This document shows, one piece after another, positions 29,101-33,603 of a stretch of DNA of 33,603 bases (its first letter is position 1; every line of letters begins with the position of its first letter). Under the pieces are notes generated by a model. It made no database searches and was not told the DNA's origin. It saw only the letters and a program-made list of their open reading frames with translations. The position numbers were made by a program, and so were the translations under genes. Source of the DNA: an uncultured Oscillatoriales cyanobacterium (GTDB taxonomy: Bacteria > Cyanobacteriota > Cyanobacteriia > Cyanobacteriales > Microcoleaceae); NCBI GenBank assembly GCA_903893625.1, contig CAITND010000106.1:1-33603 (forward strand), given 5' to 3'.

Positions 29101-29346
29101 GCAAAATTACGAGAAATACTTGAACAAAATCTTGATTTATCTCCTTTAGAACAGGCGAATATTTTAGAGCAATTGCAAGCCTTAATTCAAATTGTGCCAA
29201 TGCCTCCATCGGAGCTTAAACAACGTTTAGGAAGTCAAGCTTTAATGGTGATTAAAGGCACAATTGCTGATTTACCAGCTACTTCTATCTTAAAACAGGA
29301 GGGTCAAAAACTATTGAAGGAAATTTATCAAGAAATTTTGGGTTAG
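26131..29346 (+). CDS. pentapeptide-repeat / multi-helix membrane / CHAT caspase-like protease
   Basis: The protein has 1071 residues with a mosaic layout. A first pentapeptide-repeat block (~18-55, ANLTGANFRGA) is followed by about six hydrophobic helices (~65-280). A second pentapeptide block (~310-437, NLKEANLMNANLESANLRGS) follows. A linker with a coiled-coil-like stretch (~555-600) leads to a C-terminal CHAT domain (~765-975). The caspase-type dyad is visible: H843 in FFAGHS and C886 in NSCDGLG, 43 residues apart as expected for CHAT. The protease part should face the cytoplasm, since it lies on the same side as the pentapeptide repeats after an even number of helices. It is 12 bp after the pilin-like gene. 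CHAT proteases can cut partner proteins after a trigger; here the sigma factor, DUF1822 protein or pilin are natural candidates. The trigger is unknown. Confidence 0.88.
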   Translation: MLSNSFHSQTKKNYQNRSFRGKDLSLEDFSNADIRGCDFSEANLTGANFRGAKAGLSQQGIYRSLLIAAALSGLSGAAATIAVGQPIALMTPKPNPVLPFTVNFIMGLILIFVNAILLISSLKNGLEKTIQNLGITIAVLIPVGGILAALGNAKTPILSELRVFRISYLINSNQIGNPISPLIVTLTASMGATLTVVFTLALAIAITTITLNKIFKLLIIVEALVIGIIASAIVTRNADDAVFEVFSGVDRGPATLPAIITLIALVILSIILATILILVSSNIGKRVLKEEEKYPIIRQFAIAISSWGGTSFVKANLTQSHFNQALLKSTDFTDANIKHTRWYQAEKLEWAKVGNTILENAQVRELLVSLEGYRKTFIGLNLKEANLMNANLESANLRGSDLSEATLETANLEWANLTQTQAIGTNFREARLTGSYGLSTWNIDSTTNLLWVNCKFIYLLEYPKPGTDDRERRPSSGEFGPDEFTKLFQEAIDTVDLIFREGVDWRAFIYSFKKVQVENSETELTIQRIENKGDGVFIVRVQVPPEADKTKIHQNFTQTYQETLQILEAEYQEKLKIKDSEIANYRERSSNMTEVIRLLASREITQDRKFIKKSPLVAGKLVIFKIIKGDFKTGFTVMLQLGQDGMLPSTEISGSLPPFPELEATYQQWKILYHKLQLPVRISGRKVNLFSSEDVCKESAKLLEKHLKIWLKSEEFYPLKDRLQQKLNSTDEIRLILQTEHPTLMRLPWQVWEIFEHYPKAEIALSLPQYDQAESVNLNLPRTRVRILAILGNNQDINVHKDRAILQQIIGADVTILDQPQRLEVDVHLRDEIGWDILFFAGHSLTEEESGIIHINPTDYLTISDLKYSLRFAVNRGLKLAIFNSCDGLGLARDLADLQIPQIIVMREPVPDTIATEFLKYFLLAFSKGKTLYTAVREAREKLHAKEDQYPCASWLPIIFQNPAEMPLIWDDLRGLSSTITNFKTCLEDLAKLREILEQNLDLSPLEQANILEQLQALIQIVPMPPSELKQRLGSQALMVIKGTIADLPATSILKQEGQKLLKEIYQEILG

Positions 29347-29378
29347 TTGGAATATTCTCAGCAGAACTGACGTTATAT
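29347..29378 (+). promoter_or_regulatory. shared upstream motif, copy 1
   Basis: TTGGAATATT (29347-29356), then 13 bases, then ACGTTATAT (29370-29378), in front of the small gene at 29409. The same two blocks with the same 13-base gap occur at 29701-29732 before the PEP-CTERM gene. It starts at the base after the CHAT stop codon. A promoter or operator is possible; the -35/-10 reading would have an unusually long 20-base spacer. Confidence 0.45.
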
Positions 29379-29408
29379 TAACTATAACTTACAGTGTCTT
29401 TGGGAAAA

Positions 29409-29624
29409 ATGAGTAAAATTTGTGAACTTGTTCAAAATAGTTTAGCAACTGGTTACTTAACTTTAGAAGCAGAACAAGAATTAAGAAGACTATTGCAAAC
29501 TACAAAGTATGGGGTTTCTGAATTAAATACTTTTGCTGATTTGCAATACGCCGGAATACAAGGTCTGATTCGCCAAGAGTCCCGTGAACTTTTAGAGTCA
29601 GTTCATCTGGAAATTCAAGTTTGA
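29409..29624 (+). CDS. small protein of unknown function downstream of the CHAT gene
   Basis: The product is 71 residues from ATG 29409; a GTG five codons upstream (29394) is in frame but less likely. It is helical and charged: SKICELVQNSLATGYLTLEA, then EQELRRLLQTTKYG and a final ESRELLESVHLEIQV. No signal peptide or membrane segment is seen. I recall similar ~70-residue cyanobacterial proteins of unknown function starting MSKICELV, so I treat it as real. It follows the CHAT gene by 62 bp in the same direction and may belong to the same unit, but carries its own upstream motif that is repeated before the next gene. Confidence 0.65.
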   Translation: MSKICELVQNSLATGYLTLEAEQELRRLLQTTKYGVSELNTFADLQYAGIQGLIRQESRELLESVHLEIQV

Positions 29625-29700
29625 TTTCTCTTGGCTGACGGCACTTATGGGGTATCGAGATGACAATTTGATCTCCCCTCAAAAAATTAAAGGGTTGTCT

Positions 29701-29732
29701 TTGGAATATTTTTTCCAGCCCTCACGTTATAT
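29701..29732 (+). promoter_or_regulatory. shared upstream motif, copy 2
   Basis: TTGGAATATT (29701-29710), 13 bases, ACGTTATAT (29724-29732), about 80 bases before the PEP-CTERM gene start. All 19 fixed bases and the gap length match copy 1; the flanking and spacer bases match only partly. Confidence 0.45.
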
Positions 29733-29814
29733 CAATTAATCAGCTTTGAAAAACCGAGGGAGCGAGATTACAAAGATTGACCCCTCATATTCTATTTGTG
29801 GAGACATTAATTCT

Positions 29815-30654
29815 ATGACTATTCTCAAACAGCTATCTTTTGCACTGACAGGAGCAGCCTTGATCACCTTAGAAACAGTGAGTGCTGTTCAAGCCGGAGT
29901 TATGGGGGGACAGCTTTTTTCTACGGGTGGTAATGTCGTTGTACAAATTTTGGGTGGGACTGCGGGTTATACCAGTTATTTAAGTCTTTATTCTCCTCGA
30001 TATCAGGGAATTGGTAACAATCGAGAGGTTGGTAAATCTGTCAATTTAGGAAATTTTTCAATAGGTCAAGAGTTACTTTTTGGCATCAATGTAGAAGGTC
30101 AAAATACATTTTTGATCGGCCCTAGTACCAGGAATGCAGATGGTTTAGCTCATGCGGTTGTTGATTTTTTAAGCCCTGGAGTAGCAAAAGTTGGGTTTGA
30201 GGATTTATGGGCCGGAGGAGATTGGGATTACGACGATGTTCAGTTCCTGTTTCAGGGTGCGATTGCAGCAGCCCCCCCTCGTCCTCCAGTCATTCTGAAT
30301 TTAACCTCAGATTTAACAGTTCGTACAAATACTTTTTTTGATTTCTCGGCTAATGCTACAGATCCTGATTCAGGGGATCTTCTAACTTTTCTGTGGGATT
30401 TCAATAATGATGGCTTGTACAGCGATTTTAAAGGTCGTAGTGGTCAATGGTCGTTCTCAAAACCCGGTGACTATAAAGTAGGTGTAAAAGTTGTAGACAA
30501 ATATGGTTTATCTACAAATGCTTCTTTCAATGTCAAAGCTGTTCCCGAACCTTCTTCAATGTTAGCTTTATTAGCATTTGGAACTTTCGGTGTCGCTTCC
30601 CGATTAAAACGCAAACAGCAACAGAAAGTTTTGAATTCAGTTGTCAAGGATTAA
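29815..30654 (+). CDS. PEP-CTERM protein with DUF4114-like and PKD-like parts
   Basis: The protein has 279 residues from ATG 29815, with GGAG a short distance upstream; the frame is open to a TTG at 29746 but that adds no signal-like sequence. A signal peptide occupies ~1-28, with a likely cut after VQA. The middle part contains FEDLWAGGDWDYDDVQFLF, the acidic signature of DUF4114. A PKD-like segment follows (FSANATDPDSGDLLTFLWDF, then YKVGVKVVDKYG). The C-terminus is a PEP-CTERM sorting signal: VPEPSSM, a hydrophobic stretch (LALLAFGTFGVASRL) and KRKQQQK. It is expected to be exported and processed by an exosortase, then found at or outside the outer membrane. A long hairpin follows the stop. 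Its DUF4114-like part is shared with the acidic protein starting at 31481. Confidence 0.88.
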   Translation: MTILKQLSFALTGAALITLETVSAVQAGVMGGQLFSTGGNVVVQILGGTAGYTSYLSLYSPRYQGIGNNREVGKSVNLGNFSIGQELLFGINVEGQNTFLIGPSTRNADGLAHAVVDFLSPGVAKVGFEDLWAGGDWDYDDVQFLFQGAIAAAPPRPPVILNLTSDLTVRTNTFFDFSANATDPDSGDLLTFLWDFNNDGLYSDFKGRSGQWSFSKPGDYKVGVKVVDKYGLSTNASFNVKAVPEPSSMLALLAFGTFGVASRLKRKQQQKVLNSVVKD

Positions 30655-30666
30655 TGAGGGAGAATT

Positions 30667-30745
30667 GCGATCGCACTTTCATATCCTTTTTCTATAACTA
30701 ATATAGATCCTTGAAAAAGGGGGGCTTTGAGGAGAGTGCGATCGC
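30667..30745 (+). terminator. long imperfect hairpin after the PEP-CTERM gene
   Basis: GCGATCGCACT (30667-30677) pairs with AGTGCGATCGC (30735-30745), and inside it CCTTTTTC (30685-30692) pairs with GAAAAAGG (30713-30720). TCCCTTTTTATT follows, consistent with termination on the plus strand. Both arms contain a HIP1 octamer. Confidence 0.6.
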
Positions 30746-30823
30746 TCCCTTTTTATTCACCTTCAAATCCAAAAATTAAACAATTGCTAGGGCTTAAATC
30801 AGAGAAAATTATCAACTCTAATT

Positions 30824-31126
30824 ATGAACATAATAAACAATAAAATCAAAGAAATTATTGCCAAAATCCACCGGGGATTGGAAAATATTTACGGTGAAGA
30901 ATTAGACCAAGTTATTCTCTTTGGCTCCCAAGGCAGAGATGATGCTAGATCCCATGCAGATATTGATGTTCTAATTGTTCTCAAAAATCAGTTTAACTAC
31001 TTTCAAGAAAGCCTGCGTATTTCTGTTTTAATTGTCGATATTTGCTTAGAACATACCGTCGTAATTAGCTGTATATTTGCTACAGTTTAGAAGTATCAAG
31101 AGTATGAAGAACGAGATCCAAGTTGA
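30824..31126 (+). pseudogene. MNT-type nucleotidyltransferase, interrupted and truncated
   Basis: The first 88 codons encode a minimal nucleotidyltransferase domain: VILFGSQGRDDARSHADIDVLIVL carries the GSx10DxD active-site pattern. Such proteins are the MNT partners of HEPN toxins and AMPylate or otherwise silence them. The frame stops at TAG 31088-31090, but the same frame continues after the stop with KYQEYEERDPS to a TGA at 31124-31126, which reads like the family's C-terminal part (a V-x-KY/F-x-E-x-x-P-x-F end is usual). The gene then runs into a repeat region and the normal tail is missing. No HEPN gene is nearby. I read it as a decayed antitoxin gene; a short functional form cannot be excluded. 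Confidence 0.7.
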
Positions 31127-31150
31127 AAACCAATTTCCTAAAACTTTCTG

Positions 31151-31210
31151 GAAAATGGAATAATTTCTTTCCCCACAACGTTAATAACAATAAGACGCTT
31201 AGGAGCGAAG
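31151..31210. repeat. 60-bp direct repeat, copy 1
   Basis: This copy matches 31253-31312 at 57 of 60 positions, starting AAAATGGAATAATTTC and ending GCTTAGGAGCGAAGT. The copies are 42 bp apart. The three differences are all transitions. No gene is convincing here on either strand. Confidence 0.9.
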
Positions 31211-31252
31211 TATTCTCAGTCTCACTCCTTTGGAACTTCCCCAAAATTTCAC

Positions 31253-31312
31253 CAAAATGGAATAATTTCTTTCCCCATAACGTTAATAACAATAAGATGC
31301 TTAGGAGCAAAG
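31253..31312. repeat. 60-bp direct repeat, copy 2
   Basis: This is the second copy of the unit, ending GCTTAGGAGCAAAGT. The pair sits between the broken MNT gene and the acidic DUF4114 gene. The remaining stretch 31313-31480 is AT-rich and holds nothing I recognise beyond the ribosome binding site of the next gene. Confidence 0.9.
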
Positions 31313-31480
31313 TTACTCCAAAAGGGGATCAATTAGGGATCAATCCTATTTTCCCTATTTTCAGTAGTTTCCTAGACGACTTTGAGAGATGAAGTTGACA
31401 CGCTAGGAGTCACATTTCTCTCCCTATTTAATTAAATTTCCGACACTGTTTATTTTTATTCTTCAGGAGTTCATCCCATC

Positions 31481-33603
31481 ATGTTATTTCGCAAATCCAA
31501 CCGCAAAAACAAAAAATCTCAGACCTTTAATTCTCAAGAAACCTTCATTTTAGAACCGATTTTAACCCCTAGTGGTTTTGTGGATACTGGAGATGATCAA
31601 CCTGATCCTGTTACCTTTGAAGACATAGATTTACACACAGATATTGACCATCCTGACAATTTATTAGATCCGATTGATCATTCTATTGCAGATTTACCCT
31701 ATCAAGATCCTTCAAACTTAGATTTAGATACTGATTTAGAAGAAATTCCCTTCATTACAACGGATCTCGAACTCAGTTCTCCAGAATCAATAGAAATAAC
31801 TCAGGATGATTTAACTCCTGAAGAAACCTCAATCACTTTTGAAAATTCTGAAACTCTAATTTCTGATGATATTACTTTTGTTCAAAACTCAGAAAATCCT
31901 GATCATACTGAAGTTTTAACAGCAGAAAATAACCCCGATCTCTTATTAGATTTATCAGAAAATTCGAGTGAATATCAGAATTATCAAGCGGTTGAAACTC
32001 CAGTATTAACCCTTGATGATTCTAATCAACCGGATAGTCAGGAGTTAGAATCACCAGAACATCAGATTGTTGATGGTTCTATAGGACTTGAAACGGATTT
32101 ATCCCTAGAAGATCATCAAGATAGTTTAACTGACGCTGAACCTGTCGAAACAGAGGAATTAGCAACAGAAAATCACCCCATTGAAACAACGGAAATAATA
32201 TCGGATTCAGAGATTGAACCCTTAACAGATTCACCGGAAAAAACTGATCCTGTTCAAATAGAATTAGCAATTGATCAACCGATTGAATCCGAACCCAATC
32301 TGGATCATCATTTAACTGAAGATCTAAAATCTGACTCTGATCAAACCGTTGAATTGGTAACAGAACCGTTACCAGAAACCCCTGCTGAAAATCATCCTTT
32401 AGAAACGAATAGCGATGCTCAAGTGATTGATGCGCTCGCCAATTCTCAACCAGACTTTCAATTTGATTCCGGTGTATTTACCGTTGGGGAAACGGGAGAA
32501 GTGACGATTGATTATCTATTTGATGGCGGGAAATATAAAGGGGAATTAGCCATCTTTAGTTTAGAGGGAATGGAACACTTTGAACCCGGTTCATCCGACT
32601 TTATTAAAGAAGCTGCAAGTCGGGCTTTAAGTGATTCCAACTTAGGACATATTGTAATTTCTGATATTACACAAGGGGCGAAATTTAGTGGTAATTTATC
32701 CGGTGAAACCAATTGGAATGGCGGTGAATATTTGGGATTAAAAACCGTTGAAATGCGACCTGGAGATACCTTTGGGATAATGTTAGTTCCCAATGGAAAA
32801 GTACAGCAAGTCTTTAATAATCCTGATATCAGTGGCGCAACTAAACCTCTATTTTCTTTAGCAACAGCTAACCCTGATGATGGTTTCCAAGTAGGACAAA
32901 TTGCCGATATTAATGGCGAAGGAAATACTTTCGCTATGGAAGATTTACGAATTGATCAACACACAGATAAAGACTATAACGATATTATTTTTCAAGTCCG
33001 GGGTGCGAAGGGGGAAGCAGTACATTTAGATGAGGTTATGAATCCCCAAAAAGATTGGCGTTCTTCTGATTTAGGACAAGCATTAATTGATTATGCTGAA
33101 CCTTATATTAATACAGAGGAACCTGAACCCATCAATGAATTTGAGGATATTGTTGGGGATTTAGTTAATAACTTAGATGATTTAATTCAGGATAATCAAG
33201 ATCTAAGCGAACCGGGGATAGAGGTCAACAGTCCATCGGAAAATATCGAATATTCAGAACAGATTGAATCTCCAGAATCAGTCGTTAATTCTGAAACTGA
33301 AAACCCAGAAGTAGAACCTACTATTTATGAATCAGAATCTATTTCTAACAGTGAAAACCCAAAAGTAGAACCTACTATTTCTGAATTAGAATCTATTTCT
33401 AACAGTGAAGCTAACGACTCAGAAATTGGCAGTGAACAGACCGATCAATTAACAGAATCTCATCCAGTAGAATCCTCTGAACCTGAAGATTTAGAACAAA
33501 ATCCCTTAGTTCCTGCTAACGAAATTTCTTCCGAAAATATTGAACAGCAAGAACCCATTAATTCTGAAGAATTAGCCGTTAATTCTGACAGTGAAAACCC
33601 AAA
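31481..33603 (+). CDS. very acidic DUF4114 domain protein, 3' end beyond the window
   Basis: The reading frame is open from ATG 31481 to the right edge without a stop (707 full codons seen). AGGAG lies about ten bases upstream of the ATG and supports the start. The N-terminus is short and basic (MLFRKSNRKNKKSQTF) with no classical signal peptide. Residues ~25-325 are low-complexity and rich in Glu, Asp, Ser, Thr and Pro. A globular DUF4114-bearing part follows at ~328-530, with FDGGKYKGELAIFSLEG near its start and DKDYNDIIFQVRG near its end. The acidic low-complexity style then resumes, with imperfect repeats of a NPxVEPTIxExESISNSE pattern near 33300-33410. DUF4114 is common in secreted, calcium-binding-type cyanobacterial proteins; a secreted or surface role is likely but the export route is not visible. 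C-terminal domains are unknown because the sequence ends. Confidence 0.85.
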   Translation, partial: MLFRKSNRKNKKSQTFNSQETFILEPILTPSGFVDTGDDQPDPVTFEDIDLHTDIDHPDNLLDPIDHSIADLPYQDPSNLDLDTDLEEIPFITTDLELSSPESIEITQDDLTPEETSITFENSETLISDDITFVQNSENPDHTEVLTAENNPDLLLDLSENSSEYQNYQAVETPVLTLDDSNQPDSQELESPEHQIVDGSIGLETDLSLEDHQDSLTDAEPVETEELATENHPIETTEIISDSEIEPLTDSPEKTDPVQIELAIDQPIESEPNLDHHLTEDLKSDSDQTVELVTEPLPETPAENHPLETNSDAQVIDALANSQPDFQFDSGVFTVGETGEVTIDYLFDGGKYKGELAIFSLEGMEHFEPGSSDFIKEAASRALSDSNLGHIVISDITQGAKFSGNLSGETNWNGGEYLGLKTVEMRPGDTFGIMLVPNGKVQQVFNNPDISGATKPLFSLATANPDDGFQVGQIADINGEGNTFAMEDLRIDQHTDKDYNDIIFQVRGAKGEAVHLDEVMNPQKDWRSSDLGQALIDYAEPYINTEEPEPINEFEDIVGDLVNNLDDLIQDNQDLSEPGIEVNSPSENIEYSEQIESPESVVNSETENPEVEPTIYESESISNSENPKVEPTISELESISNSEANDSEIGSEQTDQLTESHPVESSEPEDLEQNPLVPANEISSENIEQQEPINSEELAVNSDSENP

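Noticed and set aside
23668-29346. Identification of the sigma/CHAT run as a true type III-E (Craspase) CRISPR locus
   Set aside because: No gRAMP/Cas7-11, Csx30 or Csx31-like gene is present and the CHAT protein has pentapeptide repeats, not TPRs; only the logic may be shared.
31080-31310. Minus-strand frame with two LLLLTLWGKKLFHF units
   Set aside because: Same cause: the direct repeats read on the other strand. It overlaps the MNT remnant and has no start signal.
31123-31392. Plus-strand frame starting TTG with two WNNFFPHNVNNNK units
   Set aside because: It is created by the 60-bp direct repeats, has no ribosome binding site and no family resemblance.

Overview
The window comes from a cyanobacterium, most likely a filamentous Oscillatoriales/Microcoleaceae-type genome. 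The evidence is AT-rich coding DNA, scattered HIP1 octamers (GCGATCGC, for example near 2068, 7796, 9229, 12918, 22504 and 27030), a CPP1-like chaperone, an FtsH of the cyanobacterial type, UbiD, PEP-CTERM and DUF4114 proteins, and many short palindromic repeats typical of this group. The genus assignment is an inference.

Layout. (1) 1-1342 is the right-hand part of a CRISPR array with 19 visible repeats and no cas genes in the window. The 34 bases after the last repeat match the 3' end of alaS, which lies only about 400 bp away. (2) 1412-11064 is mostly housekeeping: a DUF2283 protein, alaS, an IS200-type transposase remnant, an M23 peptidase, birA, pgeF (ylmD/yfiH), a CPP1-like membrane protein and ftsH. 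Several of these genes carry dispersed repeats inside their reading frames (alaS, birA, the M23 gene). (3) 11299-19692 is one 2797-codon gene for a modular glycosylation protein. It has two methyltransferase domains, one GT4, three GT2 and one GT41-like domain, and three copies of an unnamed ~115-residue repeat domain. (4) 19768-21929 is a two-gene ATPase/HNH pair of Septu (PtuA/PtuB) type, placed just downstream of ubiD. (5) 23668-29624 is a compact plus-strand run: a sigma-70-family factor, a DUF1822 protein, a type IV pilin-like protein, a 1071-residue pentapeptide/six-helix/CHAT caspase-like protease, and a small conserved-looking protein. (6) 29815-33603 holds a PEP-CTERM protein with DUF4114-like and PKD-like parts, a broken MNT nucleotidyltransferase, a pair of 60-bp direct repeats, and the start of a very acidic DUF4114 protein that runs off the right edge.

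The most promising candidate for an undescribed system is the sigma/DUF1822/pilin/CHAT run. A membrane-anchored CHAT protease with an intact His-Cys dyad (H843, C886) is encoded with a sigma factor and two possible substrates. This suggests proteolysis-controlled transcription, by analogy with CHAT/sigma modules of type III-E CRISPR systems. That function is inference; the gene order and motifs are directly visible. The two genes just downstream share a 19-base spaced motif in front of them, a possible common control site. Together with the Septu pair and the MNT remnant, 19.7-31 kb looks like an accessory, defence- and signalling-rich stretch between core genes.
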